Part shown: positions 26,481-35,527 of the stretch, piece by piece | Numbering within the stretch: the stretch's first letter is position 1 | How the letters are laid out: every line of letters starts with the position of its first letter | Origin: Guyparkeria hydrothermalis | GTDB lineage: Bacteria > Pseudomonadota > Gammaproteobacteria > Halothiobacillales > Halothiobacillaceae | Direction: 5' to 3' | Length of the DNA stretch: 64,000 bases | NCBI RefSeq assembly: GCF_023555385.1 | Contig: NZ_JAJSED010000001.1 | Location: 1,178,001 to 1,242,000, forward strand | The notes under the pieces: generated by a model | What the model saw: only the letters and a program-made list of their open reading frames with translations | The model's database searches: none | Told to the model about the DNA's origin: nothing | Position numbers and translations under genes: made by a program

Positions 26481-28055
26481 ATGGATCTCGATGAAGTAGA
26501 CGCATTCGACAAGGTTCCCCGCTCCACCCGCCACGAACTGCTGCGCTTCGGCCTGGCTGTGCTGTTCGTGATCGGGGTGGCGCTGTTCACCTGGATCACG
26601 CAGGGCCACGTCAGCGTGGTAATGGTGATCGCCGCCGTGATCGGCGCCTACATGGCGATGAACATCGGCGCCAACGATGTGGCCAACAACGTCGGCCCGG
26701 CGGTGGGCTCCCGCGCCCTGACCCTCGGCGGGGCGATCGTCATTGCCGCGATCTTCGAGGCGGCCGGTGCGCTGATCGCCGGCGGCGAGGTGGTCTCCAC
26801 CATCAAGGGCGGCATCATCGATCCCACGGCGATCGGCGATCCGATGACCTTCGTCTGGCTGATGATGGCTGCCCTGTTGGCCGCGGCCATCTGGCTCAAC
26901 CTCGCCACTGCCCTGGGCGCGCCGGTCTCCACCACGCATTCGATCGTCGGTGGCGTGATGGGCGGCGGCATCGCCGCGGCCGGCTGGGGCATCGCCAACT
27001 GGGGCACGGTAGGTCAGATCGCCGCCAGCTGGGTGATCTCGCCGCTGCTGGGCGGTCTGCTGGCCGCCGCCCTGCTCTACTTGATCAAGCGCAGCATCAC
27101 CTATCAGGACGACCTGATCGCGGCTGCCAAGCGCCGCGTACCCTGGTTCCTCGCGCTGATGGCCTGGGCGTTCGCCACCTATCTTGCCGTCAAGGGCCTC
27201 AAGCGGATCACCGATATCCCCTTCCTCGGGGCGGCGGCCGTCGGGCTGGTAATCGCGGCGCTGGTGTATGTCGCCGTGCGTCCGCTGGTGGCGCGCGCCG
27301 CCGACGGAATGCAGGAGAACAGCAAGGCGAGCGTGAACCGTCTGTTCACCCTGCCGCTGGTTTTCGCCGCCGCCCTGCTGAGCTTCGCCCATGGCTCGAA
27401 CGACGTGGCCAACGCCGTCGGCCCGCTCGCCGCGATCAACGAGGCGCTCACCCACGCCGGTACCGCAGCCAAGGCGGCCATCCCGTTGTGGGTGATGGCG
27501 ATCGGGGCGCTGGGCCTCGCGGTGGGGCTCGCGCTCTATGGCCCGAAGCTGATCCGCACCGTCGGCCACGAGATCACCGACATCGACCCGATGCGTGCCT
27601 TCTGCATCGCCCTGGCAGCGACGCTGACCGTCATCCTCGCCTCGCAGTTGGGCCTGCCGGTTTCCACCACCCATGTGACCATCGGTGCGGTGTTCGGCGT
27701 GGGGTTCCTGCGCGAACACCTCAAGTCCAACTACGACCGCCTCGAACAACAGGTGCGCGACCTGCACCCGAACGGTGACGACGACGAGGTGATGCAGGAC
27801 TACCTGGAGCGGTTCCGGGCCGCTTCGCTCAAGCAGAAGAAGCTGATGCTGCAGGAACTCAAGAGCAAGAGCACCCGGCGAGAGGTCCACATCAGCAAGC
27901 GTCAGCGCAAGGGACTGAAGAAGATCTACAAGCGCGAACTGGTCAAGCGCTCGCTAGTGCTGAAGGTCGCTGCAGCCTGGGTGATCACCGTACCGGCCGC
28001 CGCTCTGCTCGCCGCCCTGTTCTTCGTCCTGATTCGCGCCATCGCATCCGGCTGA
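26481..28055 (+). CDS. pit: Low-affinity inorganic phosphate transporter (PiT family)
   Basis: A 524-residue PiT-family permease. The duplicated signature is clear: GANDVANNVGPAVGS near residue 63 and GSNDVANAVGPLAA near 310, each at the start of a PHO4 repeat, plus the paired APVSTTHSIVGG and LPVSTTHVTIGA. Ten to twelve helices are predicted, with a charged cytoplasmic segment at about 425-490 (KQKKLMLQELKSK, RKGLKKIYKREL) before the last helix. It imports metal-phosphate with protons. Upstream are three TGACA repeats; the gene is divergent from recQ. A PhoU-like partner, sometimes linked to pit genes, is absent. Confidence 0.92.
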   Translation: MDLDEVDAFDKVPRSTRHELLRFGLAVLFVIGVALFTWITQGHVSVVMVIAAVIGAYMAMNIGANDVANNVGPAVGSRALTLGGAIVIAAIFEAAGALIAGGEVVSTIKGGIIDPTAIGDPMTFVWLMMAALLAAAIWLNLATALGAPVSTTHSIVGGVMGGGIAAAGWGIANWGTVGQIAASWVISPLLGGLLAAALLYLIKRSITYQDDLIAAAKRRVPWFLALMAWAFATYLAVKGLKRITDIPFLGAAAVGLVIAALVYVAVRPLVARAADGMQENSKASVNRLFTLPLVFAAALLSFAHGSNDVANAVGPLAAINEALTHAGTAAKAAIPLWVMAIGALGLAVGLALYGPKLIRTVGHEITDIDPMRAFCIALAATLTVILASQLGLPVSTTHVTIGAVFGVGFLREHLKSNYDRLEQQVRDLHPNGDDDEVMQDYLERFRAASLKQKKLMLQELKSKSTRREVHISKRQRKGLKKIYKRELVKRSLVLKVAAAWVITVPAAALLAALFFVLIRAIASG

Positions 28056-28093
28056 TACGCCGCCGCACGGGCGGGGACAGTACAATCCTTGCC

Positions 28094-30256
28094 ATGGCTG
28101 CCACCACTCTTCGCGAAGACGAGCTGCGCGACGCGCTCGATGCCGCCCTGCCCGCCTGGCGCCGGGCCGGGCACCGGCTGCCGATCCTGATCAGCGGCTG
28201 CCGCGACTGGGCCCTGAGCGCGGCGCAGTCGCTCGTCAGTGACGACACGCTCTGGGTCGGCCCGGATGCCCCCGCGTCGGTGCGATCGACGAGCTTGCGC
28301 CGCGCACGCGAATCGCTGGGCGGGGAATGCGACCGGATCGTGTTCAATGCCCTCTCGGGCTTCGATCCCGACGCCCTCGGTGCAGTCGCCGGCCTGCCCC
28401 GCGCCGGCGGCTGCCTGATCCTGCTCGCCCCGCCATTGGCCGACTGGTCCGACCGGGAGGACCCGGAACTCGCCCGGATCACGCCCTACCCGTTCACCCC
28501 GGCGGATGCCGGCTCGGCCTATATCCACCGCCTGATTCGCCTCTTGGCCGAACAGCCCGTGTTATGGAGGGTGAGCGAAGGCCAGCCGCTGCCACCGGCA
28601 CCGCTTCCCGCCACGCATGTCGGCGAACCGAAACTGGCCGAGGCACCCTGCCGCACGCCCGAGCAGGCCGAAGCGGTCGAGCGTATTCTTGCCGTAGCCA
28701 ACGGGCGCCCACGCCGACCGCTGGTGCTGCGCTCACACCGTGGTCGGGGGAAGAGCTCGGCGCTCGGCATCGCCGCGGCTCGAACCCTGCAGATGGGGCT
28801 GGGTGACGTACTGGTCACCGCACCTCGCCGCGAAGCGGCCAGGCCACTATTCGAACGAGCCGCCGAACTCCTCGGTGTCGGGATGGACGCCAACGGGGCA
28901 ATCCCTCTCGGCGAACACCAGCTGCGCTTTGTGCCGCCCGATGTATTGATCGAGCAAGGTCCCTCGGGCCGCCTGCTGCTGGTCGACGAGGCCGCGGCCC
29001 TGCCCGCCGGCCTGCTCGACGACCTGTTCGAGAGCCACTCGCGTTGCGTGTTCGCCACCACCGAACACGGCTACGAGGGCAGCGGCCGCGGCTTCGCGCT
29101 GCGGTTCCTGCCACGTCTCGAGGATCGGGCGGTCTCGGTGTATCACCAACGGCTCACCGCACCGATACGCTGGGCGGCAGACGACCCGCTCGAGACCCTG
29201 ATCGACCGACTGCTGCTTCTCGATGCCGAGCCGGCCGACCTGCCGGCGGATGGACCGCTCGACCCCGGCCCGCCACGGCAACTGGATCGCAACGCCCTGG
29301 CCGTCGACGAGGCCCGGCTGGTCGAGCTGTTCGGTCTGCTGGTCAGCGCCCATTACCGCACCACACCACGCGATCTGCGCCAGTTGCTCGAGGCACCCGG
29401 CACCCAGCTGTGGGCAATCGAGGCGGACGCCCGAATCCTGGCAACCGCCGTGGTACAGGACGAGGGCGGCTTGCCCGCATCGCTGGCCGAGGCGGTGTTT
29501 GCCGGCGAGCGGCGCCTGCACGGCCACCTGCTGCCGCAGACCCTCGCGGCACACGCCGGCCAGATCGACTGGCCGACGCTGTCCGGCCGACGGATCCAGC
29601 GCATCGCCGTGCATCCGTCGGCCCGCCTGCGCGGACTCGGCCGGCAGTTGGTGGCGGCCATCGCCAAGGCGGCCCGTGCCGACGGCCAGGATTTCCTCGG
29701 CGTGAGTTTCGGCGCACAGGACGACCTGGTCGACTTCTGGCAGGCCTGCAATCTCGTCGGCCTGCACCTCGGCCAGCACCGCGACCCGGCCTCCGGCGAA
29801 CAGGCCATGGTCATGGCCACGGGGCTCTCGCCGGCCGGGAAAAAGGCGATCGACCACACTGCGCGCCGTCTGGTCGATGCCTTCGCCGACCGGGCCGCCG
29901 GCCCGCTGCGCCATGCCGACCCGGCCCGACTGGTACGGCTACTGGCAAGCACGCCGCCAATCCCCCTGCCGTCGCTCGACGACCTCGAACGCCGGCAAAT
30001 CGAGGCCTGCGCCTACCGTCAGCATCATCTGGATGCCGCACTCGGCCCGTTGCGTCGCCTGCTGCCGGCGGCCCTGACACGACCGGCCGTGGTCGAGGCC
30101 GTCACTCCGGATGATCGCGCCCTGCTGGTCGGGCGCTTTCTGCAGCTTGGCGAGGAAGCAGCACTGGCCCGCCGCTTCGATCTTGCCGGACGACGCCAGA
30201 TCGAGGCGGCCTGCCGACAAACCCTCGGCCAGATACTCGCGGTGCTGTCGCACTAG
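28094..30256 (+). CDS. tmcA: tRNA(Met) cytidine acetyltransferase TmcA
   Basis: A 720-residue protein with the three-part TmcA layout: an N-terminal DUF1726 domain (1-170), a RecD-like helicase/ATPase domain (Walker A SHRGRGKSSA near 214; Walker B LLLVDEAAALP) and a GNAT acetyltransferase domain (RIQRIAVHPSARLRGLGRQLV). A tRNA-binding C-terminal tail follows. It makes N4-acetylcytidine at the wobble base C34 of elongator tRNA-Met using acetyl-CoA and ATP. A TACAAT (28081-28086) ends 7 nt before the ATG, so the transcript is probably leaderless. Confidence 0.93.
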   Translation: MAATTLREDELRDALDAALPAWRRAGHRLPILISGCRDWALSAAQSLVSDDTLWVGPDAPASVRSTSLRRARESLGGECDRIVFNALSGFDPDALGAVAGLPRAGGCLILLAPPLADWSDREDPELARITPYPFTPADAGSAYIHRLIRLLAEQPVLWRVSEGQPLPPAPLPATHVGEPKLAEAPCRTPEQAEAVERILAVANGRPRRPLVLRSHRGRGKSSALGIAAARTLQMGLGDVLVTAPRREAARPLFERAAELLGVGMDANGAIPLGEHQLRFVPPDVLIEQGPSGRLLLVDEAAALPAGLLDDLFESHSRCVFATTEHGYEGSGRGFALRFLPRLEDRAVSVYHQRLTAPIRWAADDPLETLIDRLLLLDAEPADLPADGPLDPGPPRQLDRNALAVDEARLVELFGLLVSAHYRTTPRDLRQLLEAPGTQLWAIEADARILATAVVQDEGGLPASLAEAVFAGERRLHGHLLPQTLAAHAGQIDWPTLSGRRIQRIAVHPSARLRGLGRQLVAAIAKAARADGQDFLGVSFGAQDDLVDFWQACNLVGLHLGQHRDPASGEQAMVMATGLSPAGKKAIDHTARRLVDAFADRAAGPLRHADPARLVRLLASTPPIPLPSLDDLERRQIEACAYRQHHLDAALGPLRRLLPAALTRPAVVEAVTPDDRALLVGRFLQLGEEAALARRFDLAGRRQIEAACRQTLGQILAVLSH

Positions 30257-30377
30257 GGGCGCGGTCACGCGCTATGCTTGGAACCAGTGCCAACCGTGAG
30301 CTGGGCCCATCAGCCAGCGACCGGCCGGCCGGCACCACCGTTGCAGACAAGAACATCGTTGCGGGGACCACACTGTT

Positions 30378-31373
30378 ATGAAAGTCGCTTTCTTCCATAC
30401 CAAGCCCTACGATCGCGAGGCCTTCGAGGCCGAACGGAAAGGCCATGAGATCGACTACTTCGACCAGCGCCTGAGCGAAGAAACCGTCCATCTGGCCCAG
30501 GGCTATCCGGCGGTCTGCGTCTTCGCCAACGACATCCTTAATGCGCGGGTGATCCACGCCCTGGTCGAGGGCGGTACCAAGGTGCTCGCCCTGCGATGCG
30601 CCGGCTGCAACCACGTCGATTTCGACGCGGTCGGCGAGACCGGTCTGCGCGTGGTGAACGTTCCCGCCTACTCGCCCAACGCGGTCGCCGAACACGCCGT
30701 GGCACTGATGCAGGCCGTCAACCGCCACCTGCCGCGCGCCGTCTCGCAGGTCCGTATGGGCAACTACGCCCTGCACGGACTGGTCGGCATGGACGTGGTC
30801 GACAAGACGGTCGGCGTGGTCGGTACCGGGCGCATCGGCACGGTGTTCGCCCGCATTCTCAAGCAGGGATTTGGCGCCGAGGTCATCGCCCACGACCCGT
30901 ATCCCAACGACGAATGTCGTGCGATGGGCATCGATTACGTCCCGCTGGAAGATCTGCTGGCGCGCTCGGACATCATCAGCCTGCACTGCCCGCTGACCGA
31001 GGACAGCCACCACCTGATCGACGCAGCGGCGATCTCGCGGCTCAAGCGAGGCGTGCTGATCGTCAACACCAGCCGCGGTGCGGTCATCGACACGCAGGCG
31101 GCCATCGACGGACTGAAATCCGGACAGATCGGCGGACTCGGCATCGACGTCTACGAGAACGAGGGTCCCCTCTTCTGGGAGGATCGCAGCGACGAGCCGC
31201 TCACCGATGACCAGTTCGCCCGGCTACTGGGGTTCCAGAACGCGGTGGTCACCGGCCACCAGGCCTTTCTGACCCGCGAGGCGCTGGACCAGATCGCGAA
31301 GCAGACGCTGGAAAACCTGACCTGCATCGAGACCGGCGTGGCTTGCGAGCGGGAACTCACCCTGGCGGCGTAG
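30378..31373 (+). CDS. ldhA: D-lactate dehydrogenase (2-hydroxyacid dehydrogenase family)
   Basis: A 331-residue NAD-dependent D-2-hydroxyacid dehydrogenase. Nucleotide site GVVGTGRIGTVFARIL (about 150-165), catalytic Arg in VNTSRGAVID, Glu in DVYENEGPLFWED, and His in VVTGHQAFLT. Length and the characteristic LRCAGCNHVDFDAV and PAYSPNAVAEHAV segments fit fermentative LdhA (329 in E. coli) rather than phosphoglycerate dehydrogenase. It would reduce pyruvate to D-lactate and reoxidise NADH when respiration is limited. Neighbouring genes give no pathway context. Confidence 0.9.
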   Translation: MKVAFFHTKPYDREAFEAERKGHEIDYFDQRLSEETVHLAQGYPAVCVFANDILNARVIHALVEGGTKVLALRCAGCNHVDFDAVGETGLRVVNVPAYSPNAVAEHAVALMQAVNRHLPRAVSQVRMGNYALHGLVGMDVVDKTVGVVGTGRIGTVFARILKQGFGAEVIAHDPYPNDECRAMGIDYVPLEDLLARSDIISLHCPLTEDSHHLIDAAAISRLKRGVLIVNTSRGAVIDTQAAIDGLKSGQIGGLGIDVYENEGPLFWEDRSDEPLTDDQFARLLGFQNAVVTGHQAFLTREALDQIAKQTLENLTCIETGVACERELTLAA

Positions 31374-31379
31374 CGCGGG

Positions 31380-31385
31380 TATAAT
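31380..31385 (+). promoter_or_regulatory. Consensus -10 box before the YrbL-like gene
   Basis: A perfect TATAAT lies 31 nt upstream of the ATG at 31417, just past the ldhA stop. No good -35 is visible at 16-18 bp upstream, so it may need an activator. Confidence 0.5.
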
Positions 31386-31416
31386 CCGCCGCTTTGCTCC
31401 GATACCGCGCTTGCCC

Positions 31417-32136
31417 ATGGACCTGCTCGCCCCACTGACACTCGCTCCGCTCGACCCGATCGGTCGCGGGGCGCAGAAACTCGTCTACCGGCACCCGGAG
31501 GATCCGCGGGTGCTGGTGAAGGTGGTGAACCCCGATTTCATCACGCGCCATGACCGCAAGGACGCCTTCTACAAGCGCCGCCGGCGGATCGGCCACTACC
31601 GCGCCTTCGAGCGTGAAGTCCGCGAGCACCTCGCCTCGCGAGCCCGCCATGCGGGCCGTTATGCCCCCTGTCGCCACCTGCAGAACATCCTCGGCATGGT
31701 CGACACCGACCTGGGCGCCGCCCTGCTGGTCGAGGCCGTTCTCGACGAGAACGGACAGCCGGCGCCAAGCCTCGCCGACTTGCGGCGGCGCGGCGAGTTC
31801 GGGCCGCGCGAGCAACAGGCGCTCGACACCTTCGCCGACTGGGCGCTGACCTCGAACGTGCTGATCAACGACCTCTCCCCCGACAACCTCGTCTGGCACC
31901 AGGATGGGCATTTCGTCCTGATCGACGGCATGGGAGACCGCGCCGCCATTCCGGTCCGCTCGCACAGCCAGTGGCTAAACCGTCGCTACAAGCGCAAGAA
32001 GATCGAACGGCTGGTGCAGCAAATCGGTCCGGAAGCCGAACCGGCCCGCCGCAAGCATCCGGTCGCGATCGCCATCGCTATCCTGGTGGCGCTGCTCGGC
32101 CTGATCGCCACCCAGATCGACCTGCTGCTCGACTAA
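31417..32136 (+). CDS. YrbL-like kinase-fold protein with C-terminal membrane helix
   Basis: A 239-residue protein resembling YrbL (PhoP-regulated network protein, PF10707), a compact protein-kinase-like fold of unknown activity. Conserved parts include GRGAQKLVYRHPEDPRVLVKV (nucleotide-loop and Lys region), INDLSPDNLVW (catalytic-loop-like) and FVLIDGMGDR (DFG-like Asp). Unlike ordinary YrbL, it ends in a hydrophobic helix (PVAIAIAILVALLGLIATQI) after a basic stretch, so it is probably anchored to the inner membrane with the kinase-like part inside. ATG at 31417; a TTG 6 nt earlier is less likely. Confidence 0.75.
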   Translation: MDLLAPLTLAPLDPIGRGAQKLVYRHPEDPRVLVKVVNPDFITRHDRKDAFYKRRRRIGHYRAFEREVREHLASRARHAGRYAPCRHLQNILGMVDTDLGAALLVEAVLDENGQPAPSLADLRRRGEFGPREQQALDTFADWALTSNVLINDLSPDNLVWHQDGHFVLIDGMGDRAAIPVRSHSQWLNRRYKRKKIERLVQQIGPEAEPARRKHPVAIAIAILVALLGLIATQIDLLLD

Positions 32137-32177
32137 CGTCCCGCCCGTCGGCTGGCTAGCAAACCGGCAACACCACC

Positions 32178-32831
32178 TCAGGCCAGCAGCACCGCCAGAA
32201 TGCCGGTGATAAAGATGCCGTCGAAGGTGCCCGCCCCGCCGATCGAGGCCACCGGCGAACCCAGCTTGCGCACGTCCTTCAATCGCAGAATGTCCGCACC
32301 GATCAGCACCCCCACCGTCCCGCCGACATAGGCCAGCGCCGGGCTGTGCTCGGGGTCGAGCATCAACCCTGCCGCAGCCGCCGCCAGCGGGGCGACCAGC
32401 ACCGGCATGCCGATGCCCAGACCGGGCACCGGTCGGCTGGAAACATAGGCGACCGCCGAGACGAATCCCACCGCGACCAGGTAGTCGAACAGGCCCGCGC
32501 CGGCATGCATGACCAGATAGGCGGAGAACGTCATCGGCAGCAGACAACCGCCCAGGTTGACCGCCACCGTCGTGAAGCCCTCGAACGGCTGCTGGCTGTG
32601 GCTCAGGATGCGACGGATGGGTTCGGGCAGCGGCTGCTCCGGCCCCTCGGCACTCATGCGGAACAGGGGCACATTGACCAGGCTGCCCATCAGGGAGACG
32701 AACAGCAGCGTGACTCCGGCCTGCGGGTCCAACCCCAGTTTGCCGAACGCCAGCTGCAACGCCCCAAGCTGGATCAGCGTGAACAGGACGATCAGGCCGA
32801 GCGCGGCAAACAGGAAGGCGGGATTGGGCAT
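32178..32831 (-). CDS. DUF1614 family membrane protein
   Basis: A 217-residue integral membrane protein with six or seven hydrophobic segments. Its C-terminal ASIGGAGTFDGIFITGILAV is the hallmark of DUF1614. The internal SAEGPEQPLPEPIRRI loop is probably cytoplasmic. The family is common in chemolithoautotrophs and archaea; function unknown. The Shine-Dalgarno GAGGAG is partly inside a hairpin (32836-32868), suggesting translational control. It lies downstream of the di-haem cytochrome gene on the same strand, 75 nt away, and may be co-transcribed. Confidence 0.8.
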   Translation of the reverse strand: MPNPAFLFAALGLIVLFTLIQLGALQLAFGKLGLDPQAGVTLLFVSLMGSLVNVPLFRMSAEGPEQPLPEPIRRILSHSQQPFEGFTTVAVNLGGCLLPMTFSAYLVMHAGAGLFDYLVAVGFVSAVAYVSSRPVPGLGIGMPVLVAPLAAAAAGLMLDPEHSPALAYVGGTVGVLIGADILRLKDVRKLGSPVASIGGAGTFDGIFITGILAVLLA

Positions 32832-32833
32832 GG

Positions 32834-32868
32834 CTCCTCGGGAACGCTTGCGATCAACGTCCCCGAGG
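32834..32868 (-). promoter_or_regulatory. Hairpin masking the ribosome site of the DUF1614 gene
   Basis: CCTCGGG-A-ACG (32836-32846) pairs with CGT-C-CCCGAGG (32858-32868): 7 bp, a mismatch, 3 bp, and an 11-nt loop. On the minus strand the 3' arm contains most of the GAGGAG (32839-32834) that precedes the start codon by 2 nt. It might instead be a remnant terminator of the upstream operon, but no T-run follows on the minus strand. Confidence 0.45.
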
Positions 32869-32906
32869 ATGGCAGAGTTTTGCCGCGCCGGACACGGCCT
32901 GCACGA

Positions 32907-34388
32907 TCAGAGACTGCGCAGGAAGGCGAGCAGTGCCTCGCGGTCCCCGGCGGACAGTCGGCGGAAACGCTCGCGCGCCGGCTCGGCCTCGCCACCGTGC
33001 CACAGGATCGCCTCGGCCAGCCCGCGCGCCCGGCCATCGTGCAGAAAGAATCGGTGGCCGGTGACCAGCTCCGTCAGGCCGATGCCCCATAGCGGCGGCG
33101 TGCGCCATTCGCGCCCGCTGGCAAGGAAGTCACCGCGGCCATCCGCCAGCCCCTCGCCCATGTCGTGCAGCAGGAAGTCCGAGTACGGCTCGATCTCGCG
33201 GTCGGACAGCACGGCAATGCCGTCCGGGTGCTCGCCGGTACGCATCTGCGGAACGTGGCAGGCCGCGCAGCCGGCCTGCCGGAACAGCCCCTCCCCGCGC
33301 CGAACGCGCGGGTTGTCGACGAAACGGCGCGACGGCACCGCCAGCGTCTGGGTGTAGAAGGTCACCTCGTCGAGTATCCGTTTCGCTGCCTCGGGGTCGA
33401 TCTGTCCGGCGGCACTGTCCCAGCCGAGCTCGGGGTCGTCGGCAACGGCATCCCGACTGGCGGCCTTACCCCCACTCTCCTCCGGGTAGACCGAGTTGGT
33501 TACCCCCATGTCCTGGTGGTAGGCACCCGCGTTCTGCAGCAGCAGATCGGGATTATTGGCCTTGAGACCGATCCGGCCGACCCGGGTCTCGCCAGTCACC
33601 GGGTCCCGCACGCGGTTGATACGCCCGCTGATACCGTCGCCGTCGGCATCATCCGGATCTGCCAGGGCTTCGAGGGTTGCCGCCGGGACCGCCTCGATCA
33701 GGCCCCGCCCGTGCAGCGGCGGGGCCACGCGCGGCGAGATGCGGATGTCGTCGATATCGAGCCCCGCCTCGGCGAGTGCATCCGGGTCGGCCGGCTGCGA
33801 AAGGTGAATGGTCGGCCAACGCAGTTGGTAGGCCTCGCCGTCGGCGTACTGCCCGGTGCGGTGATGCCAGTGCACCTCGACATCGGCCTCGGGGACGGCG
33901 CCGGCAACCGCCTGGTGCTGAAGCTGGGTGCCCATGCCCGGCACGGGAATCGGCCCGGTTCGCGGATCGTTGCCAATACTTACCCGAAGCAGCATCGACT
34001 CGGCATCCGCGAGGTTGCTGCGGTGATCGGCGGGATCCGGAGGCGGCGCGCCACGCGAGTCGCGCGGGTGGCAGCCCTCGCAGCTCGAGGCGTTGAATAC
34101 CGGCCCGAGGCCGGGGCGGATGGCATTGCCGCTGCTGACGAACGGCGTCTCGAAATCGGCATCGCCTCGCGTGAACCGGGCCAGCTCCTCGTCGTCCATC
34201 CCCGGTGTGGGGTGGGAGAACGCATTGCTGCTGGCCGAGTCGACCGTCACCGGCGGCCGTTCGGCAACAGCCAATCCCGGCGCAAGTGCCAGCAGCACAC
34301 CCAGCAACAAGGAACGGCGACAGCGGTGCCCCGGACCCCCTGCTGCGTCGCAGACCGACCTCGCGTCGGGAACAAGCGATTCCGCCAT
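32907..34388 (-). CDS. Exported di-haem c-type cytochrome (DUF1111, thiol-oxidoreductase-like)
   Basis: A 493-residue periplasmic protein. Signal segment (RRSLLLGVLLALAPGLAVA, ends near residue 42), then two c-haem sites: CEGCH (103-107) and CAACH (374-378), separated by the large DUF1111 core typical of di-haem oxidoreductases related to MauG-type peroxidases. Ca-site-like DPDDADGDGISG lies near 245. The gene is preceded by imelysin and an LbtU-type porin; this trio is known from iron-regulated loci in which the imelysin protein (IrpA/algP7-like) and the cytochrome are proposed to handle iron oxidation or uptake. AGGAGAG lies 8 nt before the ATG at 34388. Confidence 0.88.
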   Translation of the reverse strand: MAESLVPDARSVCDAAGGPGHRCRRSLLLGVLLALAPGLAVAERPPVTVDSASSNAFSHPTPGMDDEELARFTRGDADFETPFVSSGNAIRPGLGPVFNASSCEGCHPRDSRGAPPPDPADHRSNLADAESMLLRVSIGNDPRTGPIPVPGMGTQLQHQAVAGAVPEADVEVHWHHRTGQYADGEAYQLRWPTIHLSQPADPDALAEAGLDIDDIRISPRVAPPLHGRGLIEAVPAATLEALADPDDADGDGISGRINRVRDPVTGETRVGRIGLKANNPDLLLQNAGAYHQDMGVTNSVYPEESGGKAASRDAVADDPELGWDSAAGQIDPEAAKRILDEVTFYTQTLAVPSRRFVDNPRVRRGEGLFRQAGCAACHVPQMRTGEHPDGIAVLSDREIEPYSDFLLHDMGEGLADGRGDFLASGREWRTPPLWGIGLTELVTGHRFFLHDGRARGLAEAILWHGGEAEPARERFRRLSAGDREALLAFLRSL

Positions 34389-34398
34389 CTCGACTCTC

Positions 34399-35496
34399 CT
34401 AGTGCAGGGCCTTGTTGAGTCGGTCCTGCAGGTCCCGCACCGCCGCGACGGCCGCCTCGATGCGAGCACGCTGCGCCGGGGCGTCCGAGGCGATCGCCTC
34501 GGCGAACGCAAGCCGTCCCTCCTTAGCGTCGACCTCTCCGATGGCAGCCAAGTGCCCTTCGGCGGCCAGCAGGGCGCGGTCGACACCGGAAGGATCCGAG
34601 GCCAGTGCCCGCAGGCCGAGACCGGAATCGATCCCGTCGAGCGAGCCAAACCACAGGTTGCGGATACCTTCGACGTTGAAGCGCATGTCGGCGCGGGTGT
34701 TGCGCGAGTACGGCGACTCGACCCCGTCCAGTCGTCCGGAAATAAGCGGTTCGCCGAGCTTGGCGGCAGCCAGTTCGTCGGCGATGCCGTCCACGCCTTC
34801 CGTCAGTTCCTGGAGCGCCCCTTTTTGCCCCGGATAGAGACGGGATTCCGGGGTGCCCGCGCGGGCCAGTTGGACGGCGTAACCCTGATCGCCCTGCCAG
34901 GCCTCGGCCATGGCACGGGCATGCGAGTGGAGATCGCCTCCGAGGGCGGCAAGCATCGCCCGCTGGCGCGGTGAGGCGGCCAGACGCTCGGCAGCGGCCT
35001 GGGCCGACTCGCGGCCATCGACGACAGCGCTGTGCCAGAGCAGGTACTCGATGGCATGGAAGCCCTTCAGGTCACCGTCGAGCCCGGCGACCGTTTCGGC
35101 ATCGATCGCCGCATCGCCGCTCAGCAGGCCCGCGAGCTCCTGCTGGTCGAGCGGCCAGGAATCCATCGCCGGGTCGTGGCCGTCGGTATCGACCGGCCCG
35201 AACAGGTGCGCCTCGCCCGTCTCCCAGTAGGCACGCGCGCTGCGCCATGCCTCGCGGGCGGAAATCACATTCCCCGGCAGCGGCTCCCTCTCCAGGGCCG
35301 CAAGCCGGTCGGCGAGCCGATCGGTGGCGCCGGCCAAACGCCGATAGTTGCGTGCGATGACGTCGGTGGCCACGTGTTCGAGAACGACCTTCGTGTCCGG
35401 CGCGGTGGAGGCCGTCGTGCCCGCTTGGGCGACCGGGGCGACAAGGATGAAGGCCGAAGCCAGGACCAGGCCGTGCATGGGTACGTGAATGCTCAT
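34399..35496 (-). CDS. Imelysin-family periplasmic iron-regulated protein
   Basis: A 365-residue periplasmic protein. Signal peptide ends near residue 25 (VLASAFILVAPVAQAG). The imelysin GxHxxE motif is GFHAIE (145-150), followed by the conserved YLLW; a second helical half ends KALH. Imelysins form a double four-helix bundle and are iron-regulated, possibly binding iron through the GxHxxE site, though peptidase activity once proposed is doubtful. GAGGAA lies 8 nt upstream of the ATG at 35496. Spacing of 31 nt from the porin and 10 nt to the cytochrome gene indicates one operon. Confidence 0.9.
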   Translation of the reverse strand: MSIHVPMHGLVLASAFILVAPVAQAGTTASTAPDTKVVLEHVATDVIARNYRRLAGATDRLADRLAALEREPLPGNVISAREAWRSARAYWETGEAHLFGPVDTDGHDPAMDSWPLDQQELAGLLSGDAAIDAETVAGLDGDLKGFHAIEYLLWHSAVVDGRESAQAAAERLAASPRQRAMLAALGGDLHSHARAMAEAWQGDQGYAVQLARAGTPESRLYPGQKGALQELTEGVDGIADELAAAKLGEPLISGRLDGVESPYSRNTRADMRFNVEGIRNLWFGSLDGIDSGLGLRALASDPSGVDRALLAAEGHLAAIGEVDAKEGRLAFAEAIASDAPAQRARIEAAVAAVRDLQDRLNKALH

Positions 35497-35527
35497 GGAT
35501 CGTTCCTCGTGAACTCGGCAGGGTGAC

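Noticed and set aside
26382-27890. 502-codon open frame antisense to the phosphate transporter
   Set aside because: Composition rich in His, Asp, Gly and Gln without family motifs; shadow of a membrane protein gene.
33165-34418. 417-codon open frame antisense to the di-haem cytochrome
   Set aside because: Shadow; the minus-strand frame has signal peptide and two CxxCH motifs.
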